Origin: JALZHR01 sp036389695
GTDB lineage: Bacteria > Acidobacteriota > Blastocatellia > Pyrinomonadales > Pyrinomonadaceae
Reading direction: 5' to 3'
DNA length: 6,607 bases
NCBI GenBank assembly: GCA_036389695.1
Contig: DASVWG010000059.1
Coordinates: forward strand, 1 to 6,607
In this document: one piece after another, positions 1-6,607 of the stretch
Layout: every line of letters starts with the position of its first letter
Position numbering within the stretch: the stretch's first letter is position 1
Made by a program: the position numbers and the translations under genes
The notes under the pieces: model-generated
Told to the model about the DNA's origin: nothing
The model's database searches: none
Seen by the model: only the letters and a program-made list of their open reading frames with translations

Positions 1-1
1 T

Positions 2-1699
<1,698 letters not shown>

Positions 1700-1705
1700 G
1701 CAGGC

Positions 1706-1800
1706 AAGGCAAAAGGTAAAAGTAAAAGGCAAAAGTAAGGAAGTAACTTTCTTCACTTTTGCCTTTTACTTTTTGCCATTTACCTTCTACCTTTTGCCTT
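1706..1800. repeat. A/T-rich heptad-repeat palindrome filling the ftsH-folP spacer
   Basis: Nearly the whole ftsH-folP spacer is one large hairpin. An inner perfect 19-bp stem pairs 1718-1736 with 1755-1773, and an outer perfect 13-bp stem pairs 1706-1718 with 1788-1800 (base 1718 can belong to only one of them at a time). Bases 1774-1787 are unpaired. Each arm is a run of degenerate 7-mers of the type AAGGCAA, AAGGTAA and AAGTAAA. The outer arm ends directly against the folP ATG. It is not a canonical intrinsic terminator, because the stem is A/T-rich, but a transcript would fold strongly and could slow transcription, protect the upstream mRNA end or occlude the folP start. The unit structure suggests a dispersed repeat family; that is inferred. 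Confidence 0.85.
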
Positions 1801-2646
1801 ATGAAGTATTGGCAGACCACGCGCCGCAGAATTTCGCTGGAAAAAACTCTGGTGATGGCGATTTTAAACGTCACGCCCGACAGTTTTTCCGACGGCGGCG
1901 AGTTTTTTTCGATTGACGCGGCTTTGCGGCAAGCCGAAAAACTCGTCGCGGAAGGCGCTGGAGTCCTCGACATCGGCGGCGAAAGCACTCGACCGGCGAG
2001 CGAAAGAGTTTCGTCCGCCGAAGAAATCCGGCGCGTCGTGCCGGTGATTGAAGCCTTGACGAAAAGATTTGACGTTCCAATTTCGATTGATACGAGCAAA
2101 TCCGAAGTCGCCGAAAAATCAATTGAAGCGGGCGCGGAAATTATCAACGATGTTTCCGGCTTGCGCTTTGATGAGAGAATCGCGTCGGTTGCGGCGGCGA
2201 AAAACGCGGGCTTGGTTTTGATGCATCTGCGCGGCGATTTTGAGACGATGCACAAACAAAAGCCGGTCGCGGACGTTTTAAAAGAAGTTTCCGAAGGTTT
2301 TCGCCGGAGCATCGAAAAAGCCGAAAGCTTCGGCGTAAAGCGGGAACAGATAGCGCTGGACGCCGGCATCGGATTCAGCAAAACTTTCAATCAGAACTTA
2401 GAGCTTTTGGCAAAATTGGATAAACTGACAAAAGAGTTTTCGGAATTTCCGCTGCTCGTCGGCACGTCTCGAAAATCTTTTATCGGAAAAATTTTAGGCG
2501 ACGCGCCGACCGGAGAAAGATTAAACGGAAGCTTGGCGAGCGCGGGCATCGCCGTCTGGAACGGCGCAGATATCGTTCGCGTTCACGACGTGAAAGCGAC
2601 GGTCGAAGCTTTGAAAGTCGTCGAAGCAATCAAAAAAGAGTTATGA
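1801..2646 (+). CDS. folP: dihydropteroate synthase
   Basis: Cytoplasmic TIM-barrel enzyme of folate synthesis that condenses 6-hydroxymethyl-7,8-dihydropterin diphosphate with p-aminobenzoate to give 7,8-dihydropteroate. It has 281 residues, normal for the family. Visible motifs in order: ILNVTPDSFSDGG at 21-33 (Mg/diphosphate loop, N23), DIGGESTRP at 57-65, SIDT at 95-98 (pterin-site D97), IINDVSG at 114-120, LDAGIGF at 186-192 (D187), GTSRKSF at 221-227 (pterin/pABA-binding Lys in SRKS) and IVRVHDV at 258-264. The ATG at 1801 is chosen because homologues begin shortly before the VMxILNVTPDSFSDGG block; an upstream TTG at 1759 would translate the palindromic repeat into Cys/Phe-rich nonsense. 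No Shine-Dalgarno site is visible upstream. The TGA stop overlaps the ATG of the lptE-like gene by 4 nt. It is probably co-transcribed with ftsH. There is no sign of a sulfonamide-resistance type insertion. Confidence 0.96.
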   Translation: MKYWQTTRRRISLEKTLVMAILNVTPDSFSDGGEFFSIDAALRQAEKLVAEGAGVLDIGGESTRPASERVSSAEEIRRVVPVIEALTKRFDVPISIDTSKSEVAEKSIEAGAEIINDVSGLRFDERIASVAAAKNAGLVLMHLRGDFETMHKQKPVADVLKEVSEGFRRSIEKAESFGVKREQIALDAGIGFSKTFNQNLELLAKLDKLTKEFSEFPLLVGTSRKSFIGKILGDAPTGERLNGSLASAGIAVWNGADIVRVHDVKATVEALKVVEAIKKEL

Positions 2647-3200
2647 AATTCATTCGTTTGACGGTCATTGTTTTAGCTTTCCTGCTTGTTTCGGGCTTTA
2701 CCGAGTGTTACAAGCCGGTGACGAATTCCGGTTTACCGAAACGCATTAAAAAAGTCGCCGTGCCCGCGTTTCAATTCGAAGCGCGCGGGCTTCGTTATCG
2801 CGTCGAGTCGCGTTTTACCGAAGCCGTGACCAGGGAAATCATTCGTCGCGCGCGCGGCGTGAAGGTGCAGGGAAGTCGCGAAGACGCCGACGCCGTGGTC
2901 GAAGGCGTAATTCGGGATTTCAATTTCACGGGCGTTCTGCTCGACCGCGAAGGTCGCGCGCGCATTTATGAAGTGACGATTGTCGTCGCCGTGACGGTCA
3001 GAGATTTGCAGGAAAATAAAATTTTATACGACAATCAAAACTTCATCTTCCGCGATTCGTTCGAGTTTTCCGAAGACCCGCGCTCGTTTTTTAACGAAGA
3101 AGACCCGGCGGTCGAGCGAATGGCGCGAGCCTTCGCCGAATCGGTCGTTTCGTCGATTGTCAACGGTCTGGGCGTGAAGGAAGAAAAGAAGGGAACTTAA
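2643..3200 (+). CDS. lptE: LptE-like LPS-assembly outer-membrane protein
   Basis: 185 residues, close to the length of E. coli LptE. In well-studied bacteria LptE is an outer-membrane lipoprotein that plugs the LptD barrel and helps place lipopolysaccharide on the cell surface. Seen here: a short basic N-terminus and a hydrophobic segment at about 4-19 (signal peptide); C22 followed by Y23; a segment like the start of mature LptE (SGLPKRIKKVAVPAF, 29-43); a helix with RVESRFTEAVTREIIRR; an ADAVVEGVIRDF strand; and a C-terminal helix ending SSIVNGLG. The lipobox is poor: residues before C22 are F-T-E rather than L-A/S-G/A, so lipidation is uncertain and signal peptidase I cleavage near VSG (16-18) is possible. 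It overlaps folP by ATGA, so translational coupling is likely. The following gene is holA, matching the lptE-holA pair known in proteobacteria, which strengthens a family call made mainly on pattern. Confidence 0.75.
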   Translation: MKFIRLTVIVLAFLLVSGFTECYKPVTNSGLPKRIKKVAVPAFQFEARGLRYRVESRFTEAVTREIIRRARGVKVQGSREDADAVVEGVIRDFNFTGVLLDREGRARIYEVTIVVAVTVRDLQENKILYDNQNFIFRDSFEFSEDPRSFFNEEDPAVERMARAFAESVVSSIVNGLGVKEEKKGT

Positions 3201-3241
3201 TAGATTTAGCGGTAGATAGAAGAATATCGCGTGAAAACAAA

Positions 3242-3375
3242 TGTAGGGGCAGGTCTTGTGCCTGCCCAATGAGCGCGAAAGCGCGAACCAACGTTTAGGA
3301 TTTATTCAATCTCAAATTTAATTTAAACGCCTATTCGCTCGCGCTCATTGGGCAGGCACAAGACCTGCCCCTACA
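3242..3375. repeat. REP/MITE-like element with 37-nt perfect inverted arms
   Basis: Bases 3242-3278 and 3339-3375 are exact reverse complements (37 of 37), separated by a 60-nt A/T-rich centre. Each arm also folds on itself: GGGCAGG at 3247-3253 pairs with CCTGCCC at 3261-3267, and the same 7-bp stem recurs at 3350-3356/3364-3370. Just inside the left arm, GCGC-GAAA-GCGC (3273-3284) forms a small stem with a GNRA-type tetraloop. The outer module (TGTAGGGGCAGG...) resembles dispersed repeats I recall from intergenic DNA of several phyla, so this is probably a non-autonomous mobile or REP-type element. It has no coding capacity. It separates lptE from holA but need not break the operon; no clear holA promoter is visible, and the T-run at 3391-3397 lies too far from the arm hairpin to make a standard terminator. 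Confidence 0.9.
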
Positions 3376-3400
3376 AACATCTCGACAATCTTTTTTTAAT

Positions 3401-4426
3401 ATGAAGATTTTGACTCGTGAAGATTTACGTAACCAATTAATCAGAGGCGAAATCGCGCCCGTTTATCTGCTTTTCGGCGAGGAAACTTATTTGCGCGATT
3501 CCGCCGCGAAATTTATTGCCGATAAGGCTTTAAACGATTCGTCTCTGCGCGAATTTAATGAAACCGTTTTCAGTCTCGCCGAATCGAAAATCGAATTCGC
3601 GCTTTCCAGCGCCGAACAAATGCCGATGATTTCCACGCGCCGCGTCGTCCGCATCACGGAAGTCGTCGTTTCGGCGAGCGGAAAAAAAGAGACTCTCAAG
3701 GAAGAAGACGAAACGGTTCTGATGCGTTATCTCGCGCGCCCTTCGGAAACGAGCGTCGTGATTTTTGTCGCCGACGAGCTGGACAAGCGCCGGAAAATCT
3801 CCAAGCTGCTGCTCGAAAACTCGGTGGCGGTCGAATTTACGCCGCTTTCCGATAATGAATTGATTGATGAAGTAAAGAAACAGCTTAAAAAAGTGAGCGC
3901 GCAGATTGAAGAACGCGCCGCGCGGCATTTAATCGGACTGGTCGGGAACGATTTGCGAAAATTGACGACGGAAGCCGAAAAGCTGGCGACTGCCGCGCTG
4001 CCGGATTCGCTGGTGACGATTGAGCTGGTCGAGCAGCTTGTGCCGAACTCGCGCGAGCTTTCGAATTTTGAATTGACCGATTATCTTCTGGCGAAAAACC
4101 GCACGCGTGCGCTGCAAATCCTGCACAAAATCCTCGACGACGGCGCCGAGCCTTTGATGCTTCTGGGCTTGATTGCGAATAATTTCCACCGTCTTTTTCT
4201 GGCGAAAGAATTGATGCGCAACGGCGTTGACCGAACGGAAGTCGCGCGCACGATGCGCCTGCCTTTCAGCAAACAGGAAGAATTTCTGGCAGCCGCCCGC
4301 CGCGCCGACGCCGAGCGCCTTTCGTGGAACCTGCAGCGCATCGCCCAAGCCGATTTAGCCATTAAAACCTCGCAGGCGACGCCGCGCCTGCAAATCGAAA
4401 TGCTCGTCTGCGAATTGACTCAATAA
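3401..4426 (+). CDS. holA: DNA polymerase III subunit delta
   Basis: Clamp-loader subunit that opens the beta sliding clamp within the DnaX complex at the replication fork. 341 residues, typical for HolA. Visible features: N-terminal PVYLLFGEETYLRD at 20-33, the characteristic opening of the AAA+-like domain I, without a functional P-loop as expected for delta; VVIFVADELDKRRKISKLL at 119-137; LVGNDLRKLTTEAEKL at 180-195 in the middle domain; and the C-terminal collar domain with FELTDYLLA (223-231), LGLIANNFHRLF (255-266) and a closing LAIKTSQATPRLQIEMLVCEL (319-339). The ATG at 3401 places the conserved block about 20 residues in, as usual; no Shine-Dalgarno site precedes it, only a T-rich stretch. 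It sits 200 nt after the lptE-like gene with a palindromic element between, and converges on rpsT. Confidence 0.94.
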   Translation: MKILTREDLRNQLIRGEIAPVYLLFGEETYLRDSAAKFIADKALNDSSLREFNETVFSLAESKIEFALSSAEQMPMISTRRVVRITEVVVSASGKKETLKEEDETVLMRYLARPSETSVVIFVADELDKRRKISKLLLENSVAVEFTPLSDNELIDEVKKQLKKVSAQIEERAARHLIGLVGNDLRKLTTEAEKLATAALPDSLVTIELVEQLVPNSRELSNFELTDYLLAKNRTRALQILHKILDDGAEPLMLLGLIANNFHRLFLAKELMRNGVDRTEVARTMRLPFSKQEEFLAAARRADAERLSWNLQRIAQADLAIKTSQATPRLQIEMLVCELTQ

Positions 4427-4430
4427 GAAA

Positions 4431-4586
4431 TTAGCCACAGAGAGCACAGAGAACACAGAGAGAAAGAAAATACAGGGATAACAGGATAAACAGGATAGAA
4501 AATGATTTTTATATATCCCTGTTTATTCTGTTATCCCTGTTAATTTTTCTAAAAATCTCTGTGTTCTCTGTGCCCTCTGTGGCTAA
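4431..4586. repeat. nested double palindrome of two different 9-nt unit repeats
   Basis: Outer arms 4431-4461 and 4556-4586 are reverse complements at 30 of 31 positions and consist of tandem 9-mers of the form nCACAGAGA. Inside them, arms 4472-4496 and 4515-4540 are reverse complements apart from one mismatch and one extra base, and consist of tandem 9-mers like ACAGGGATA. The two unit types are unrelated in sequence but nested concentrically, so the 156-nt block folds into one long hairpin with an interior bulge and an A/T-rich loop around 4497-4514. It lies in the convergent gap immediately after the holA stop and could act as a bidirectional transcription barrier, although neither strand shows a classic U-tract terminator here. 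Similar periodic sequences occur between genes in several phyla by recollection; a dispersed family is inferred. Confidence 0.88.
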
Positions 4587-4603
4587 ATCTTCGCGGCTAA
4601 ATG

Positions 4604-4640
4604 AAAAAAGACAGAAGCGAGTTTTCCGCTCGCTCCTGTC
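4604..4640 (-). terminator. intrinsic terminator of rpsT
   Basis: Read on the minus strand, 4640-4629 pairs with 4621-4610 in a 12-bp stem around a 7-nt loop, followed by six T residues (4609-4604). The one non-Watson-Crick position, 4635 with 4615, is a G-U pair in the minus-strand RNA but A-C in the plus-strand RNA, so the structure suits rpsT transcription. It starts about 40 nt after the rpsT stop codon. Confidence 0.92.
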
Positions 4641-4681
4641 GTCTAATCAAAGGAGAAAAACTATAAAGAAACGGTGAGAAT

Positions 4682-4951
4682 TTATTTCTGGGCTGATTTG
4701 TTGACGTGTCCGGTCAGGCGCGATTTGTATCGAGCCGCCGTGTTTTTGTGCAAAATGCCTTTGTTGACCGCTTTATCAATGGCGGAAATCGTCGGCGTCA
4801 GAAGTTCCTGACTCGCTTGCGCATCGCTGCCGCCGAGAGCGGTGCGAAGCTTCTTAATCTGTGTCCGCAGGCTGCTGCGGTTGCTGCGATTGACCTGGCG
4901 GCGTTTCTCGTTTTGTCTGACGCGCTTTTCGGCTGATTTATGATTCGGCAT
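4682..4951 (-). CDS. rpsT: 30S ribosomal protein S20
   Basis: Small basic three-helix protein that binds 16S rRNA in the body of the 30S subunit. 89 residues, the usual size. The conserved start PNHKSAEKRVRQNEKRR (2-18) and the C-terminal signature IDKAVNKGILHKNTAARYK (about 62-80) are present. The ATG at 4951 is preferred over an in-frame upstream start at 5005 because it begins exactly at the conserved MPNHKSAEKR sequence and carries GGAG 7 nt upstream; the 18 extra residues of the longer form come from leader DNA between promoter and gene. The gene has its own promoter, Shine-Dalgarno site and terminator, so it is a monocistronic unit. It converges on holA, a neighbour pairing also familiar from Firmicutes. 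S20 is known to control its own translation in E. coli; nothing here proves that for this gene. Confidence 0.98.
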   Translation of the reverse strand: MPNHKSAEKRVRQNEKRRQVNRSNRSSLRTQIKKLRTALGGSDAQASQELLTPTISAIDKAVNKGILHKNTAARYKSRLTGHVNKSAQK

Positions 4952-4958
4952 TAAAAAT

Positions 4959-4962
4959 CTCC
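4959..4962 (-). promoter_or_regulatory. Shine-Dalgarno site of rpsT
   Basis: GGAG on the minus strand, separated from the ATG at 4951 by 7 nt (ATTTTTA). This is the only convincing Shine-Dalgarno motif among the visible gene starts, and it fixes the rpsT start against the longer in-frame alternative. Confidence 0.85.
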
Positions 4963-5007
4963 GTGTATATCCTAAAGTGAAAACATTCTCAATCAGAGAA
5001 AACATTA

Positions 5008-5036
5008 AGTATAAATTTTAGGATTAACGATGTCAA
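5008..5036 (-). promoter_or_regulatory. sigma-70 type promoter of rpsT
   Basis: On the minus strand a perfect -35 box TTGACA (5036-5031) is followed after exactly 17 nt by TATACT (5013-5008), one base from the consensus -10 TATAAT. The start of transcription would fall near 5001, leaving a leader of about 50 nt that contains a weak 5-bp hairpin (TTCTC/GAGAA, 4986-5000). The -35 box begins 7 nt after the stop codon of the upstream J-domain gene, so rpsT need not depend on read-through. Confidence 0.9.
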
Positions 5037-5043
5037 GGCGAGC

Positions 5044-5862
5044 TTAAACGTCGACTTTCGAGGCGACGCCATGCATCGCGTCGACCAGCAGAACGACAAT
5101 CGGCGGGTAGAAAATGAATTCGAGCCGTAAGGTCGGCGAAAAAAGCTTCGGCATCGAGGCGGCGATAAAAATTTCCAGATAATTTCCGATAACGATGCCG
5201 ATTGCCAGACTGATGCCGACGCCAATCAGCAAAAACGCGACCGCCGCGAGCCGCGAATACGGGCGCGTTTCTTCTTCGGTTTCTTCGAGAATCGAATCGT
5301 GCAGCTTATTCTGGTTGTAAGTGTAATGCTCGAATCCGGCGCGCAGGCGATTAATCAGATGAATGACGCCGGTGATAAAAAGCGTCAGCAAAATAATCTT
5401 GCCGGCGATTTCGGAGTTTGACCAGAATTTCGGTTTGAAAATGGCGACGAAACAGGTGGAAAGAAAAAGCGCGACGACGGGAAAAATCACTTTTTGCAGC
5501 GCCAGAACTTCCTTGCGCTCGGCGTCGATGATGCTGTCCACGATGCGGTTATAACGATTTTCGTAAGCTATCCGGCGCAGACGGCTGGCGTGCGAATTGT
5601 CCGAATAAATGACCGAGTCGGAATCGTGAATCGAGCCGCCGCCGTGAAACGCTTTCAGATATTGCTTGTCGTAAAAAGCGCGTTCCTGCGGATTGCTCAA
5701 GACCTCGTAAGATTTGGCTATCAGGGCAAACTCGCGCGTAGCTTCTTCCGTCCCGCCGTTCACGTCCGGGTGCATTTTCCGGGCAAGGCGACGATAAGCC
5801 GATTTTATCTCAGCCGTGGACGCCTTCGGTGAAATTTTCAGAACTTTGTAATAATCCACCAT
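5044..5862 (-). CDS. membrane-anchored J-domain (DnaJ-like) protein
   Basis: 272 residues. The N-terminus is a J-domain at about 3-66: DYYKVLKISPKAS opening, the Hsp70-stimulating HPD motif at 31-33 and the closing YEVLSNPQERAFYD. No zinc-finger region or C-terminal substrate-binding domain of true DnaJ is present; only a tiny GGG stretch (74-76) follows. A charged, probably helical linker (about 93-122) leads to four likely transmembrane helices at about 125-143, 153-172, 204-226 and 247-264, with an acidic cytoplasm-like loop EETEEETR (193-200) between helices 2 and 3. The layout suggests a co-chaperone that recruits DnaK to the inner membrane; the client is unknown and I do not recognise the membrane domain. 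The ATG at 5862 gives the standard J-domain start; no Shine-Dalgarno site is visible. An extended -10 promoter lies upstream. rpsT follows on the same strand with its own promoter. Confidence 0.86.
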   Translation of the reverse strand: MVDYYKVLKISPKASTAEIKSAYRRLARKMHPDVNGGTEEATREFALIAKSYEVLSNPQERAFYDKQYLKAFHGGGSIHDSDSVIYSDNSHASRLRRIAYENRYNRIVDSIIDAERKEVLALQKVIFPVVALFLSTCFVAIFKPKFWSNSEIAGKIILLTLFITGVIHLINRLRAGFEHYTYNQNKLHDSILEETEEETRPYSRLAAVAFLLIGVGISLAIGIVIGNYLEIFIAASMPKLFSPTLRLEFIFYPPIVVLLVDAMHGVASKVDV

Positions 5863-5927
5863 CGCTTTTTTGCAAGGAGAGCCGGAGAGCTAAGCGTCAA
5901 GCCGCTCCGCCTATGTCAGGCAAAGAG

Positions 5928-5936
5928 ATTATAACA
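5928..5936 (-). promoter_or_regulatory. extended -10 promoter of the J-domain gene
   Basis: The minus strand reads TGTTATAAT, a perfect -10 hexamer preceded by the TGn extension. The -35 region at 17-nt spacing is only T-rich (TTTTTC), as is common for extended -10 promoters. Transcription would begin near 5921 and give a leader of about 58 nt before the ATG at 5862. Confidence 0.7.
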
Positions 5937-6067
5937 CAAATTCGCGCGACGAAAAATCATTTTCGCGCCGCTTAATCCGAGCCTTTGCGCCGTCAATTCT
6001 CCCAAAGAAAATTAACGAATGAAAGCGCCGAAAGTTTCCGAATTATCATCTCGAATCAGAGAAAACT

Positions 6068-6164
6068 CTTTGCGTTCTTTGCGTCGGAAAACTTTGCGTC
6101 CTTTGCGTTAAAAAATTTTCTTTAACCGCAAAGGACGCAAAGTTTTTCGCAAAGGAACGCAAAG
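6068..6164. repeat. CGCAAAG-unit palindrome
   Basis: Bases 6088-6107 and 6127-6146 are perfect 20-nt reverse complements. Pairing continues inward for 5 bp (6108-6112 with 6121-6125) past one bulged C, leaving an 8-nt loop. Outer segments 6068-6087 and 6147-6164 are also complementary, with small indels. The arms consist of short units around CGCAAAG, mostly spaced 9 nt apart (CGCAAAGGA type). The element lies downstream of exbD and upstream of the J-gene promoter. It could limit read-through from exbD, but no U-tract follows the stem on the minus strand. It is another instance of a probable dispersed family. Confidence 0.85.
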
Positions 6165-6191
6165 TGATTCTTTCGGGCAGCGTCTAAAAAT

Positions 6192-6607
6192 TTAATCCAG
6201 AGAATCAATCTGCAAGCCGACCGGATTGGCGCCCGAAAGCTTCACCGCGTCGACCACTTTCGCCACCTCGCCGTAAGCAAAATTTTTCGGAGCTTTGATG
6301 AAAACAGTCTTCAACACTTTCTCTTCATTCGACAAATCGCTTCGTTTGGAGAAATTCTCATCATAAATTCCTTCCTGCAAACGCTCCTCGAATTTCGCCG
6401 AAAGCTTTTCAATCAAGCTTTCCGGTTCGGCAATCGAACCGGAATCTTCCAGATTAAGTTTTAACGAAGAATCAGCATTTATCGTCACAATCAAAGTATT
6501 CGGATGCGGCGGCAAATCATCGGCTTTCGTTTCCTGCGGCACTTTCGCCTTAAAAGTCGTCGGCTTTGACGGCGAAATAACCATAAAAATAATCAGCAAA
6601 ACAAGCA
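6192..6607 (-). CDS. exbD: ExbD/TolR-family biopolymer transport protein (5' end outside window)
   Basis: Inner-membrane protein that works with an ExbB/TolQ-type proton channel to convert proton motive force into movement of TonB- or Tol-type partners. The frame stays open to the window edge: the last visible codons read LVLLIIFMVISP, the second half of the single transmembrane helix, so the N-terminus and the conserved membrane Asp lie beyond base 6607. About 137 residues are visible. After the helix come a polar linker with KAKVPQ, the strand LIVTINADSSLKLN, a helix EPESLIEKLSAKFEERL, an acidic insert of about 15-20 residues, the strand TVFIKAP, and the conserved helix/strand YGEVAKVVDAVKLSGANPVGLQID. 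The insert and GLQID ending resemble ExbD proteins of Acidobacteriota as I recall them. ExbD versus TolR cannot be settled without the neighbouring gene. The CGCAAAG palindrome follows the stop codon. Confidence 0.87.
   Translation of the reverse strand, partial: LVLLIIFMVISPSKPTTFKAKVPQETKADDLPPHPNTLIVTINADSSLKLNLEDSGSIAEPESLIEKLSAKFEERLQEGIYDENFSKRSDLSNEEKVLKTVFIKAPKNFAYGEVAKVVDAVKLSGANPVGLQIDSLD

Larger units (their letters stand above)
5863..6191. other. 329-nt intergenic region between exbD and the J-domain gene
   Basis: No gene is visible on either strand. It holds the J-gene leader with a short direct repeat (GGAGAGC copies at 5876-5882 and 5884-5890 on the plus strand), the extended -10 promoter at 5928-5936, and the CGCAAAG palindrome at 6068-6164. 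I see nothing recognisable in 5937-6053 or 6171-6191. Confidence 0.7.

Noticed and set aside
1759..1800. A longer folP starting at TTG 1759, adding 14 residues
   Set aside because: The extra residues are translated from the palindromic heptad repeat and are Cys/Phe/Pro-rich nonsense; the ATG at 1801 fits the family start.
3350..3397. Intrinsic terminator formed by the right-arm hairpin and the T-run at 3391-3397
   Set aside because: The T-run starts 20 nt after the stem; a functional U-tract should follow it directly.
4471..4496. Similarity to the I-SceI homing endonuclease site (TAGGGATAACAGGGTAAT)
   Set aside because: About 15 of 18 positions match, but the sequence is part of a tandem 9-mer repeat and there is no intron or endonuclease gene; the likeness is most likely chance.
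4431..4586. CRISPR-like array
   Set aside because: Units are only about 9 nt, directly abutting, with no unique spacers, and the two sides are inverted; no cas gene is present.
4952..5005. A longer rpsT starting at 5005
   Set aside because: The extension lies in the leader just downstream of the promoter, whereas the ATG at 4951 has a good Shine-Dalgarno site and matches the conserved S20 N-terminus.

Overview
The window reads as chromosomal housekeeping sequence from a Gram-negative (diderm) bacterium. FtsH, an LptE-like outer-membrane assembly protein and an ExbD-type energy transducer imply an inner and an outer membrane. The ExbD subtype (a periplasmic domain with an extra acidic insert and a C-terminal GLQID ending), the gene order and the style of the intergenic palindromes suggest Acidobacteriota, perhaps Blastocatellia. 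That placement is an inference from pattern recognition; no database search was made.

Layout, plus strand (1-4426): the 3' part of ftsH (its 5' end lies outside the window), then folP (dihydropteroate synthase), then an lptE-like gene that overlaps folP by 4 nt (ATGA), then holA (DNA polymerase III delta). Layout, minus strand (4604-6607): rpsT (ribosomal protein S20) with a complete transcription unit of its own (consensus promoter, Shine-Dalgarno site, intrinsic terminator), preceded on that strand by a four-helix membrane J-domain protein with its own extended -10 promoter, preceded by an exbD gene whose 5' end is cut by the window edge. holA and rpsT converge at about 4430-4680.

The genes combine membrane protein quality control (FtsH, J-domain protein), folate synthesis (FolP), envelope assembly and energisation (LptE, ExbD), replication (HolA) and translation (S20). 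Their proximity looks like conserved housekeeping synteny rather than one pathway. ftsH-folP, lptE-holA and holA-rpsT are each recurrent bacterial neighbour pairs.

The most distinctive content is non-coding. Four of the gaps (ftsH-folP, lptE-holA, holA-rpsT and the exbD to J-gene gap) each carry a different long, nearly perfect palindrome. Three of them are built from short tandem units of about 7 or 9 nt, and one is a GC-rich REP/MITE-like element with 37-nt perfect arms. I saw no CRISPR array, tRNA, rRNA, transposase, phage gene or defence system. I do not see a previously undescribed multi-gene system here; the palindrome families and the membrane J-domain protein are the items most worth following up.
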